From positions 83,804 through 147,803 of the forward strand of contig JAJVHY010000024.1 in the NCBI GenBank assembly GCA_022072455.1: a stretch of DNA of 64,000 bases, read 5' to 3'. Both the position numbers and the translations under genes were made by a program. This document shows, piece by piece, positions 34,032 to 41,758 of this stretch. A model generated the notes under the pieces. That model had not been told where the DNA came from. It made no database searches and saw only the letters and a program-made list of their open reading frames with translations. This DNA comes from Verrucomicrobiia bacterium (GTDB lineage: Bacteria > Verrucomicrobiota > Verrucomicrobiia > Palsa-1439). Numbering within the stretch: the stretch's first letter is position 1; each line of letters opens with the position of its first letter.

Positions 34032-35892
34032 CCCCGCGACACTACCGAAACGCTCGCAAGACTTTCACGCGGGCAAGGCCGGCAACGGCACGCGCAACCG
34101 CGAGGCTTTCGAGGCCGGCTGCCAATGCCGAGACAGCGGCGCGACCGAAGGCGAAGCCCTTGCCTACGTTGAAACGGGCGCGGCGCGTTGCGGCTTGGAC
34201 TTGCACGAAGCCCGCAACGCCGTCAAATCCGCTTACAAGCAACCGGCCCGCGAGCCGATCACCAAAGGGCACAGCAAGGCCCCGCTTTCACGCCCAGCAA
34301 GCCCGGCAGCGAGCGCGGCGACGGCAGCGGCTACAAAGACCCCAGCGGCGACAGAAACGCCCGGCAAGCGGCGTGTCGTTGCGCGTTACGATTACACTGA
34401 CGCCAACGGCAATTTGCTTTACCAGGTTGAGCGCACCGACCCGAAGGGCTTCCGGCAACGTAGGCCGGACGGCAACGGCGGCTGGATTTACAATCTTGAA
34501 GGCGTGCGCCGCACGCTTTACCGGCTGCCGAAGATGGCCAGTGCGGGCGAAGTGTTGGTTGTCGAGGGCGAGCGCGACGTTGAAACCGCCGAACGGCTGG
34601 GCTTTGTCGCAACGTGTAACAGTGGCGGGGCCGGCAAGTGGCCGCAAGATCACGCGGCGCACTTTGCTGGAAAGCGGGTTGTCATCATCCCCGACGCCGA
34701 CAAGCCCGGACAGGAACACGCGCAAGCGGTTGCCAGAGAGTTGCACGGCGTTGCTGAAAGTGTCCGCGTGTTGCGATTGCCCGAAGGCGTCAAAGACGTT
34801 TCGGCATACGCTGAGACATTCAGCGACACGGCGGAACTTGCAGAGCGGCTTTCCGTTATGGCCGAGGGCGCGGCGTTGTGGACACCGAAGCCCGAAGCCG
34901 ACAAGCCGAGCGGGTTGCTGGTAGTCAACGCGGTTGACCTCCTCGCAACGCCGTTTCCGAAATCCGACGACATCGTTGCGGGCGTATGGCAAACCACAAG
35001 CAAGGCTTCGGCAAGCGCGCCGGCGAAGCTGGGCAAGACTTGTTTCACCACTGGCATATTTCTAGGGGCTGCCACGGGCCGCGACGTAATGGGCTTTCAC
35101 ATTCCGCGAGCGCGGCGGCTTCTATACTTCCAAGCCGAAGTCACCCCGCACAACCTACAAACACGGCTTGCCAAAATGCTGCGGGCGTTTGACGCCGACC
35201 CGGAACAACTGCGGCGCAATCTTCTTTTCTGCAATGACCCGCGCTTGAAGCTGACACGCCGAGCCGACCTTGACGCGATACGCGAAGCGATCAAGCGCAA
35301 CTCGCAAGACGCCCCGCTTGACGCAATCGGGTTTGACCCCGCCTACAAGTATCACGACGGCGACGAAAACAACGTGCAAGACGCAACGCGATTGTTTGAC
35401 GCCGTGGACGAAATCATTGCCGAGTTTGGCGTTGCGGTTTGGCTTGTGCACCATCACGGGAAGGGCAGCGGCGACGGACTGGCGACGCAAGCCCACCGCA
35501 ACCGGGGTTCAAGTGCCTTTGCAGACTGGCCCGACAGTCTGTTGACGTTGACGCCCGAAGATGCCGAAGCGGGCATTGTCAAATTGAGTTTCACGCTTCG
35601 CAACGCTGAAGAGCCGCCCGCAATGGCATTTCAACGCAACCCCGACACGCTTTGGTTTGACCCGTTGCCCGATCACCAGTTTGCCGGCAAGGGCAGCAAG
35701 GCCAAGATCACCGACGCCGAAGTTGCGGGCGTGATTGGCAAGGGCGCGGTTGCGTATCGCCAGCTTGTCGAGAAACTCCGCGAGGCGTTCACCGTGAGCG
35801 ACGGCACCGCACGGGCGACAATCCGCCGGGCGACGCAATCAAACGCAATCCGCAAGAATGAAGGGAGCGGGCTTTATGTTTCAACACGCTGA
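34024..35892 (+). CDS. TOPRIM-RepA-like primase-helicase
   Basis: A 622-residue replication protein. After a variable N-terminal 115 residues, residues 130-250 form a TOPRIM domain: VVEGERD holds the catalytic Glu 181, and VVIIPDADKPGQ has the DxD metal pair near 224-226. Residues 300-530 resemble RepA/DnaB-type AAA_25 helicases: Walker A APAKLGKT at 332-339, a Walker-B-like block LDAIGFDPAYKY near 433, and WLVHHHGKG. The C-terminus looks like a small winged helix (TARATIRRATQSNAI). The CHC2 zinc finger of DnaG is absent. The ATG lies within the previous gene's end. It is the element's likely autonomous replication engine. Confidence 0.88.
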   Translation: MFDPATLPKRSQDFHAGKAGNGTRNREAFEAGCQCRDSGATEGEALAYVETGAARCGLDLHEARNAVKSAYKQPAREPITKGHSKAPLSRPASPAASAATAAATKTPAATETPGKRRVVARYDYTDANGNLLYQVERTDPKGFRQRRPDGNGGWIYNLEGVRRTLYRLPKMASAGEVLVVEGERDVETAERLGFVATCNSGGAGKWPQDHAAHFAGKRVVIIPDADKPGQEHAQAVARELHGVAESVRVLRLPEGVKDVSAYAETFSDTAELAERLSVMAEGAALWTPKPEADKPSGLLVVNAVDLLATPFPKSDDIVAGVWQTTSKASASAPAKLGKTCFTTGIFLGAATGRDVMGFHIPRARRLLYFQAEVTPHNLQTRLAKMLRAFDADPEQLRRNLLFCNDPRLKLTRRADLDAIREAIKRNSQDAPLDAIGFDPAYKYHDGDENNVQDATRLFDAVDEIIAEFGVAVWLVHHHGKGSGDGLATQAHRNRGSSAFADWPDSLLTLTPEDAEAGIVKLSFTLRNAEEPPAMAFQRNPDTLWFDPLPDHQFAGKGSKAKITDAEVAGVIGKGAVAYRQLVEKLREAFTVSDGTARATIRRATQSNAIRKNEGSGLYVSTR

Positions 35893-35903
35893 CAACCCGG
35901 CGC

Positions 35904-35993
35904 GGTGCAGCGGTGCAACCCCTAAGGGTTGTTGCACCACCTGCACCACCAGTGCGGACGGTGCAGTTGCACCAAACTTGCACCACCTGCACC
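35904..35993. promoter_or_regulatory. Iteron-like cluster, candidate replication origin
   Basis: Eight copies of the hexamer TGCACC or its complement GGTGCA lie within 90 bases (starting at 35904, 35912, 35933, 35942, 35960, 35968, 35979 and 35988). A 17-bp repeat TTGCACCACCTGCACCA occurs at 35932-35948 and 35978-35994, and CAACCC/GGGTTG flanks CTAA at the left. It starts 12 bases after the primase-helicase stop, where plasmid and satellite origins often lie. Apparent open frames here translate to low-complexity Cys/His/Thr sequence and are not called as genes. Confidence 0.6.
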
Positions 35994-36126
35994 AACACAC
36001 CGAGAAAGCAAAGACACACGGCGGCACGCCTAGACCCGCCCCCACAGGGTTCCCCCCTAGCCAAAGCACGCTCCTGCATTTGTGGGTCACAGCTGGCAAA
36101 AATATCTTCGAGGTCTAATTCCGCCA

Positions 36127-36960
36127 ATGAATAACACCACCCGCACCATATTGACCGAGGTACTAGCCGAAACCGACGCCCTGCTATGGCCGCTGCGCCG
36201 TCAAGGCGACGACCCATCGCAAGCTCAACTCGCCGCGCAACACGTCTATTTCCGCAAAGGCTTGCCCTATCGCAAGGCCGGCGACGGCAAGACCAGAATG
36301 GCGTTGCTGCGCGAACTAGAGGCATCCGGGCTTGTCATCGTGACCCGTGAGAATGGCCGCGCATCGCATTGGAAGCTCACCGATCACGCCGACGAAGTTA
36401 CCCGCGCCCTTGTGGGGATGCCGGGGCGCAAGGAATGTTTCACGGTCATGCGTCGCATGGTGAAGCTGGCCGATGCCGGCGACTATCTGCCAGCGACCAC
36501 CAGCGACGGTGCGCGATTTATCCGGGAAACGGATTTAGGCGGATTCACCTACACCGACAAAAGCTATTTAGACGCAGTGTATCGGCAACAAGCGGTACTT
36601 GCTTATGCGTGGCCGCGTGGCTGGGTGACTTCTGCGCTCGCTTGCGGTTATGGCCGGAGCAATTCACCAATGGCGCACGCCTTGACGGATGCCGGGAAAA
36701 CCGCGTTGACGATGCCAGCGACCAAGACCGCACTACCTAAGCGCGATGCCGCCCTTGCCGATCACTACTGCAACCGCACCACCGATCACGGCGAAGCATG
36801 GGAGTCGGCGCGACACAAGGAGCGCATGACGATTTATCTGCAACCGTATTTCGTCGGCTGGGAAACCGTCAACGAACTGAAAACCATTTCCGCCGGCACC
36901 GACGCCAGCGAAAAACCAGAACCAACCCGCCGGCAACCCCGGCAGAAAGCGACCCCATGA
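36127..36960 (+). CDS. Unknown protein with winged-helix-like N-terminus
   Basis: A 277-residue product from ATG 36127. Residues 30-90 (FRKGLPYRKAGDGKTRMALL, LEASGLVIVTRENG, HWKLTDHADEVTRALVG) look like a winged helix. The remaining part (TDLGGFTYTDKSYLDAVYRQ) is not recognised and has a basic, Pro-rich tail. It is the first of four genes joined by ATGA overlaps, directly after the candidate origin. It may act in replication or regulation; there is no evidence of enzyme motifs. Confidence 0.7.
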   Translation: MNNTTRTILTEVLAETDALLWPLRRQGDDPSQAQLAAQHVYFRKGLPYRKAGDGKTRMALLRELEASGLVIVTRENGRASHWKLTDHADEVTRALVGMPGRKECFTVMRRMVKLADAGDYLPATTSDGARFIRETDLGGFTYTDKSYLDAVYRQQAVLAYAWPRGWVTSALACGYGRSNSPMAHALTDAGKTALTMPATKTALPKRDAALADHYCNRTTDHGEAWESARHKERMTIYLQPYFVGWETVNELKTISAGTDASEKPEPTRRQPRQKATP

Positions 36961-37223
36961 GTCCGAAAATATCACAACCCCCCAACGCGGCATTTTTGAC
37001 CGCCAGGAACATCGCCCGGCAAATCGCCTGCCATTGCATCGCGTGTTCCCAACCGATGTTGCACGGCCCCGGCGAGCCGGCTTTGTTTCGCGGTGGAAAG
37101 CCAATCTGCCGGAAGTGCGCCGGCCCCGCTGGCACGCGACTGTCAGTTTTACTTTCGGAAGCCCCTAGCATGAACGCCGAAAATTGTCTGGCCGGTGGAT
37201 TGAAACCGCGGAGCCGCGCATGA
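36957..37223 (+). CDS. Small zinc-ribbon-like protein
   Basis: An 88-residue product starting MSPKISQPPNAAF at an ATGA overlap. Cysteines occur as CHCIAC and, after 27 residues, CRKC, a plausible four-Cys zinc ribbon. Function is unknown; such small zinc proteins are common in phage and plasmid early regions. Confidence 0.6.
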   Translation: MSPKISQPPNAAFLTARNIARQIACHCIACSQPMLHGPGEPALFRGGKPICRKCAGPAGTRLSVLLSEAPSMNAENCLAGGLKPRSRA

Positions 37224-37411
37224 TTAACCGCACCGCCTTTGTCCAAGTCGCCTGTACGAAATGCGGACGGCTGGAGAATCTCACGCCCGATCACATCGCC
37301 CGCATGAAGGCCGCTGGCATCCCGTATAGCTGCAAGACCGGCATTGGGTGCTCACTAATCCGAAATCCGAAAAACCAAACCCTAACGAATAAGGAAAATA
37401 ACAAGTTATGA
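37220..37411 (+). CDS. Very small Cys-containing protein
   Basis: A 63-residue product (MINRTAFVQVACTKCGRLEN...) coupled by ATGA to genes on both sides. CTKC and CKTGIGC supply four Cys, again fitting a zinc-binding knuckle. The helical LTPDHIARMKAAGIP lies between them. It is unassigned. Confidence 0.55.
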   Translation: MINRTAFVQVACTKCGRLENLTPDHIARMKAAGIPYSCKTGIGCSLIRNPKNQTLTNKENNKL

Positions 37412-37878
37412 TTCAACCCCTGAATATCAGTGCAAAAGTATCCCGTGCCGCGCCCACCGTTGCCGAGAAGCGAGCCGCCGCTGCCGCCAAAGCTGCCGAC
37501 GACCGCGCTGCCGAAGCCCGGAAACGCCAGCGCGAGGCCGACGCCGAGGCCGACAAACTGCGGGCCCGGCTTCACACGGTCATTGCCGAAATCGGACAGG
37601 AAAAGGAATGGCAGAACAAAATCCGGCACACTTGCACCCGGTCTGTCGAGTACAACGGCGAGATCGGGGAGATCGAAATTGCCGCCGTGTTGGATGAAGC
37701 ACTTGGCAACGCCCCCGATGCACTCGCCATGCAAAAAGCCGAATCACTCCGAGAGCGACGCAAGGCCATGATTGCCGACGTGAAAAAGTTTGTGAAGCAA
37801 CTTCACGCCGTGCAAGCCAAGATCCCGGCACTCGAAGCCGAACGTCACGAACTCCTGCGACAGCTGGGAGTTTACTAA
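37408..37878 (+). CDS. Coiled-coil protein of unknown function
   Basis: A 156-residue protein dominated by Ala/Lys/Glu/Arg heptads (RAAAAAKAADDRAAEARKRQ and a C-terminal VKKFVKQLHAVQAKIPALEA). A short non-coiled centre (CTRSVEYNGEIGEIEIAAVL) separates them. It is the last gene of the overlapping run. It could be a structural or scaffolding-like protein or a regulator of a helper; this is speculation. Confidence 0.65.
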   Translation: MIQPLNISAKVSRAAPTVAEKRAAAAAKAADDRAAEARKRQREADAEADKLRARLHTVIAEIGQEKEWQNKIRHTCTRSVEYNGEIGEIEIAAVLDEALGNAPDALAMQKAESLRERRKAMIADVKKFVKQLHAVQAKIPALEAERHELLRQLGVY

Positions 37879-38042
37879 CCATGCGGGGACGCGACGCGGC
37901 AGGTACAGGGCCCGTTTACCGTGGAGCCAGCTGTGCCGGCGTCGCGCCCCATACCGGGCGGCGGCGGTATTCCGTCGCGTGATAGCTGGCCGGGCGGTTG
38001 ACGGCGAAAGCCCGACGCCCGGCCCTGTCACCAACACCGGGC
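37879..38042. other. Non-coding gap in the element with palindromes
   Basis: No convincing gene. It contains the palindrome ATACCG/CGGTAT (37951-37970) and several GC-rich inverted segments. It separates the four-gene run from the regulator-integrase unit and may hold a terminator or a small RNA. Confidence 0.4.
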
Positions 38043-38070
38043 TTGAATAGCGTGTGAATCGTGTTACGAT
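38043..38070 (+). promoter_or_regulatory. Candidate promoter of the RHH-integrase operon
   Basis: TTGAAT (38043-38048) and TACGAT (38065-38070) have a 16-base spacer. AAGGGAG follows at 38078-38084, about 8 bases before ATG 38093. Confidence 0.55.
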
Positions 38071-38092
38071 ATTGGCGAAGGGAGAAACACGA

Positions 38093-38257
38093 ATGACAAA
38101 ACCAACACGAAGCAAAGAGGGGCCGGTAGTCCGGTTTTCTGTTTCGCTTGCGCCCGAAGTGGCCGCGAAGCTGAAAGCCTACTGCGGCAAACACGAACGC
38201 ACGCAAAGCTGGGTAGTCGAGAAACTGATTGCCCGTTACTTGGAGAAACTAACATGA
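38093..38257 (+). CDS. Ribbon-helix-helix (CopG/Arc-like) regulator
   Basis: A 54-residue protein (MTKPTRSKEGPVVRFSVSLA...) with a basic arm, a beta strand VRFSVSLAPEV and two helices ending in WVVEKLIARYLEKL. This is the RHH fold of CopG/Arc repressors. A strong ribosome-binding site precedes the ATG. It overlaps the integrase start by four bases (ATGA), so it probably autoregulates the integrase. Confidence 0.82.
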   Translation: MTKPTRSKEGPVVRFSVSLAPEVAAKLKAYCGKHERTQSWVVEKLIARYLEKLT

Positions 38258-39543
38258 GCGCAAGCGGCTTTGAACGCATTGCTGGCGGATTGTACCGGCG
38301 CAACGGGTTGCTTTACGCCCGCGTGCGGGATAATGGAAAACGCACTTGGCGCGGCACCGGCACCAACGACTTGACCACCGCCCGCAAGATTCTGAAAAAG
38401 TGGCGCGAAGAGCAAGTGCTCCAGCGGCACGGTATCGAGACACAAGAAACGGCATTGAACCGCAACCGCTTGACCGTGGCGAAAGTGATTGAGACTTACA
38501 CACTGGCGGGTTGCCCGACTAAGAAGATGCAACCGAAGGCCCCCTACACCGTGCGGAAAGAGGGGCACGCATTGAACCCCGTACGCCGTTACTTTGGCGA
38601 GCGGCTTGCCGTCACGTTGAAGCTTTCCGATTGCGACGAATACCGGCAGTGGCGCAACACGGGCGGCTACAAGATCGAAACGCTGAAAAAAAACGGCGAG
38701 CCGACGAAGCGCAAGGCACGCGGCGGCGACCGGGGCGTTGACTTGGAGTTGACCGCCTTGAGCAACGCTTTCAAGCTGGCCGTGCGCCGTGGCGAGTTGA
38801 AGGCAAACCCGCTGGCGGGGCGAACGCTTTACAGCGTGGCCTCGAACGTGCGCCACTGCCGCGACGTTGCGCCGACGCCCGAAGGCTTGGCGGCGATCAC
38901 CGGCTGGCTACGCAAGAGCAACGAGCCGGCAGTTGCCGACTTCGTGGCGTTTCTCGCCTACAGCGGCTTGCGGATTGGCGAGGCGTTGCCGTTGCCGTGG
39001 GCGGCGGTAAATCTTGGCGAGGGGCTTGTGCAAGTGCGCCGGGAAAAACACGGCTGCAACCCGTGGGTTGCGATCACGCCCGCACTCGAAACACTCTTGC
39101 GCGACATGGAAGGGCGGCGGGGGACTAGTGCGTTGCTGTTTCCGTCACCACACGACCCCAGCAAACCCCGCGATCAAGCGCGCATCAACCGGCGAATCAC
39201 GGCGGCGATTGCGGCGTTGAACAAGACGGCAGAAGCCGAAGGCAAGCCGAAGCTGGGGCACGTCACCCCGCACGGGCTGAGATCGTACTTTGTCACGCAA
39301 GCGCGGCAGAGCGGATTGACCGACGCGGAGATTGCAATGCTGATAGGCGACAAGACCGGCCCCAGCATTATCGCCAGCACCTACGGCGACTTGCGCGACG
39401 ATCACTTACTGGCGCAAGCGCGGCGTATTCGCCACACGTTCAACCCCGGCGAAGGCGTTTCCGGTATACCCGCCGGTATACCCGCGTGCCCCCAAGAGTC
39501 ACCCCGAACCCACACAAGCCCGCTAGTGGCGAAAGTGGCGTAA
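38254..39543 (+). CDS. int: Tyrosine recombinase/integrase
   Basis: A 429-residue site-specific recombinase. The N-terminal 60 residues look like an arm-binding domain (GLLYARVRDNGKRTWRGTGT), then a core-binding helical domain. The catalytic domain has Arg 240 in YSGLRIGEAL, a candidate Lys near 265, His 340/Arg 343 in TPHGLRSYF and the nucleophile Tyr 377 in ASTYGDL. The usual second His (LGH) is replaced by IGDK. The C-terminal tail GIPAGIPA is encoded by the right-hand arm-type repeats, so gene and recombination sites overlap. Confidence 0.93.
   Translation: MSASGFERIAGGLYRRNGLLYARVRDNGKRTWRGTGTNDLTTARKILKKWREEQVLQRHGIETQETALNRNRLTVAKVIETYTLAGCPTKKMQPKAPYTVRKEGHALNPVRRYFGERLAVTLKLSDCDEYRQWRNTGGYKIETLKKNGEPTKRKARGGDRGVDLELTALSNAFKLAVRRGELKANPLAGRTLYSVASNVRHCRDVAPTPEGLAAITGWLRKSNEPAVADFVAFLAYSGLRIGEALPLPWAAVNLGEGLVQVRREKHGCNPWVAITPALETLLRDMEGRRGTSALLFPSPHDPSKPRDQARINRRITAAIAALNKTAEAEGKPKLGHVTPHGLRSYFVTQARQSGLTDAEIAMLIGDKTGPSIIASTYGDLRDDHLLAQARRIRHTFNPGEGVSGIPAGIPACPQESPRTHTSPLVAKVA
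39465..39486 (+). promoter_or_regulatory. Right pair of candidate integrase arm sites
   Basis: TATACCCGCC (39465-39474) and TATACCCGCG (39477-39486) at 12-base spacing, in the same direction as the left pair, inside the 3' end of int and about 120 bases before attR. Confidence 0.65.
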
Positions 39544-39583
39544 GATGCACACGGGCAAAACCATGCGGACTCTACAAGACACG

Positions 39584-39599
39584 GCGGGGCACGCCCCGC
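39584..39599 (+). terminator. Hairpin between int and attR
   Basis: GCGGGG-CACG-CCCCGC lies just before the right direct repeat and could end the integrase transcript. No T-run follows. Confidence 0.5.
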
Positions 39600-39605
39600 T
39601 TGCCC

Positions 39606-39659
39606 CTGTAAATCTGCTGGCTTATGCCTTCAATGGTTCGAATCCATTCCTCCCCACCA
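39606..39659 (+). repeat. attR: 54-bp direct repeat of tRNA-Tyr 3' part
   Basis: It is identical to 31936-31989 but without the 5' half of the tRNA, so it is not a functional tRNA gene. The next 120 bases (39660-39780) hold no gene and lead into the FIST gene. Confidence 0.95.
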
Positions 39660-39780
39660 GTCTCTTCGCGCAAGTCCAAACGACTGGGCTAAACAATGGC
39701 GCGACTCTCCAACTTCAGCGCGCAGCGGTTGCGATGGTTGTGACTTGCACCGGCCTCCGACCTGCGACACATTCACCGCA

Positions 39781-40953
39781 ATGAAATTTGCTTCTGCGCT
39801 TACGACAAACTTGGACCACGAGTCGGCTGTCGCTGATTTGGTTCACGAAATTCGTTCTGAATTCGGGCCGGAGAAAATTGACCTCGCGCTTGTTTTTGCC
39901 CATCGCGATTACATCACTGACCGCCCAGAATTCATTGCCGCACTACGGCAGGGGTTGGGTGCCCGCCATCTGGTGGGTTGTACCGGCGGGGGAATCATCG
40001 GGGATCGCCGGGAGTGCGAAGGCGAGCCGGCGGTTTCTGTTCTCGTGGCCCAACTGCCGGAAGTGGAAATTGATTTGTTCCATGTCACAGCCGATGAAGT
40101 GGATGAAGCCAGCGGGCCGAAGTTCTGGCATTTCCAGTTGGAGGTGACACCGGAAACGAACCCGAACTTCTTGGTGTTCCTCGAACCGTTCAGCACGAAC
40201 GCCACGGAGTGGGTGGACGCTTTGGGTGCTGCTTATCCGGGAGCAGTGCTGTTGGGCGGGCTGGCCAGCGGGGGCCGGCAACCGGGTGAATGCCTGTTGT
40301 TTTTGGATGATGTGGTGTTGGACGAAGGCGCCGTGGGCGTGGCGTTGGCCGGGAATATCGAGGTGCGCTCGATTGTTTCGCAAGGGTGCCGGCCGATTGG
40401 TCAGCCCCTGACCATAACGCGGGCGGATCGCAATGTGATTTTGGAACTCGCCGGTCAACCGCCGGTCACGGTGTTAAACGAACTGTTGCCCCAATTGCCG
40501 GCGGCTGACCAGAAGTTGGCGCGGACGGCGTTGTTTTTGGGGCGCGTCGTCAACGAATACCAAGAGGAGTTCAGTCGGGGCGACTTTCTGATTCGGAATC
40601 TCGTCGGCCACGATCCGAAATCGGGGGCGTTGGCGGTCGGGGATTTGATGCGGACGGGGCAGACGGTGCAGTTTCAGGTTCGGGATGGTGGGAGTGCCGC
40701 AGAGGATTTGCAGGCGTTGCTGGCCAAGCAATCAGCGCCGGGAGTGCGCGGCGCGGTGGTCTTCAGTTGCCTTGGCCGAGGGGAGGGGATGTACGGTGCG
40801 CCCAATCACGATATCAACGCACTGCAACAGACGCTCGGCCCATTGCCGGCGGCGGGTTTTTTTGCGAACGGCGAGATTGGGCCGGTCGGGGTAAGGCCGT
40901 TTGTGCATGGGTTCACCAGCGTCATCGGATTGTTCGCGGAGGCGCCGCATTGA
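39781..40953 (+). CDS. FIST-domain signalling protein
   Basis: A 390-residue protein starting MKFASALTTNLDHESAVADL. The N-terminal FIST domain shows LALVFAHRDYI, HLVGCTGGGIIGD and LLGGLASGG. The C-terminal FIST_C domain ends with VVFSCLGRGEGMYG, then the PAAGFFANGEIGPVG block. FIST proteins are small-ligand sensors, often linked to methyl-accepting or GGDEF partners, but here it stands alone next to an MBL-fold gene. Confidence 0.88.
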   Translation: MKFASALTTNLDHESAVADLVHEIRSEFGPEKIDLALVFAHRDYITDRPEFIAALRQGLGARHLVGCTGGGIIGDRRECEGEPAVSVLVAQLPEVEIDLFHVTADEVDEASGPKFWHFQLEVTPETNPNFLVFLEPFSTNATEWVDALGAAYPGAVLLGGLASGGRQPGECLLFLDDVVLDEGAVGVALAGNIEVRSIVSQGCRPIGQPLTITRADRNVILELAGQPPVTVLNELLPQLPAADQKLARTALFLGRVVNEYQEEFSRGDFLIRNLVGHDPKSGALAVGDLMRTGQTVQFQVRDGGSAAEDLQALLAKQSAPGVRGAVVFSCLGRGEGMYGAPNHDINALQQTLGPLPAAGFFANGEIGPVGVRPFVHGFTSVIGLFAEAPH

Positions 40954-40963
40954 CGGAAAAATA

Positions 40964-41758
40964 ATGCGCGTCACTTTTTTGGGGACGGGGACAAGTCACG
41001 GCATACCGGTCATTGGCTGCGAATGTGCGGTCTGTTGCTCGCCGGACCCGCGGAATCGGCGCCTCCGACCGGCTGTCTGGGTTGAAACCGCCGGGACGAG
41101 TTTGCTGATTGATGTGCCCCCCGATTTCCGGCAACAAGCTCTCCGCGAGCGGATCGCCAAGGTCGATGCGGTGCTGTTGACGCATTCGCATGCTGACCAT
41201 TTCCTTGGCTTGGATGATTTGCGCGTGTTTACGTGCAAGCAGGGACAGAAGATGCCGATCTATGGCAGCGCCCAGACTGTCGCGGATGTGCAGCGCGTCT
41301 TTTTTTACGCCATGCACGAACGGCCGACATATCCCACCTTGCCGAACTTTGGGGTAAATGTGCTTGAGCCGGATCAGGCGTATGTGATTGGTGATCTGCC
41401 GGTGCGGACGGTTGAGTTGCCCCATGGCCGCAGTAGGGTCTTGGGATTCGTCTTTGGACGGGCGTTTGCGTATCTGACGGACTGCCACGCGGTCCCGCCA
41501 CCAATTATCGAATCGCTCCAGGGCGTTCGCGTTCTGGCGCTCGATGCTCTCCGGGTTCGTTCTCATCCAGCCCACTTGACGCTGGCACAGGCCCGTGAAA
41601 TTGCGGAGCAGGTTGGGGCGGAATTGACCTTCTTTACCCACATGAATCACGAGACGGATCATGCGACAGCGGAGGCGGCGATGCCGGCGCAGATTCGGTT
41701 GGCATATGACGGACTGCAGTTGGAGATCAATGAGACGACTGTCACGAAACTGGCGTAG
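40964..41758 (+). CDS. MBL-fold phosphodiesterase-like hydrolase (PhnP-like)
   Basis: A 264-residue metallo-beta-lactamase-fold enzyme. MRVTFLGTGTSHGIPVIGCE is the start typical of the PhnP/RNase Z-like branch. LTHSHADHFLGLDD is the HxHxDH metal motif, VELPHGRS gives a further His, and FAYLTDCHAVP a metal Asp. The final THMNHETDH carries late His residues. It is probably a cyclic phosphate or phosphodiester hydrolase. Its end overlaps the next gene by 29 bases. Confidence 0.88.
   Translation: MRVTFLGTGTSHGIPVIGCECAVCCSPDPRNRRLRPAVWVETAGTSLLIDVPPDFRQQALRERIAKVDAVLLTHSHADHFLGLDDLRVFTCKQGQKMPIYGSAQTVADVQRVFFYAMHERPTYPTLPNFGVNVLEPDQAYVIGDLPVRTVELPHGRSRVLGFVFGRAFAYLTDCHAVPPPIIESLQGVRVLALDALRVRSHPAHLTLAQAREIAEQVGAELTFFTHMNHETDHATAEAAMPAQIRLAYDGLQLEINETTVTKLA

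Larger units (their letters stand above)
31936..39659 (+). mobile_element. 7.67-kb integrative element in tRNA-Tyr with its own replication module
   Basis: The element is bounded by a perfect 54-bp direct repeat covering the tRNA-Tyr sequence from the anticodon loop to CCA. All its recognisable genes point the same way. In order: unknown HTH-containing protein, Xre regulator, AlpA/excisionase-like protein, TOPRIM-helicase, iteron-like repeats, four overlapping genes of unknown function, ribbon-helix-helix protein and tyrosine integrase. No phage structural, packaging or conjugation gene is visible. It may be a satellite-like element or an integrated plasmid-like replicon; mobilisation by a helper is inferred. 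Confidence 0.9.

Noticed and set aside
35904-35994. CRISPR array
   Set aside because: Repeats are 6-17 bases in both orientations with no regular spacers, and no cas gene is near.
35858-36134. Small plus-strand frames over the iteron-like region
   Set aside because: Translations are low-complexity Cys/Thr/His produced by the TGCACC repeats; the non-coding origin reading fits better.
31936-39659. Complete prophage
   Set aside because: Integrase and early genes are present but no terminase, portal, capsid, tail or lysis gene.
39606-39659. Second tRNA-Tyr gene
   Set aside because: Only the part from the anticodon loop onward is present; the 5' half is missing, so it is attR.
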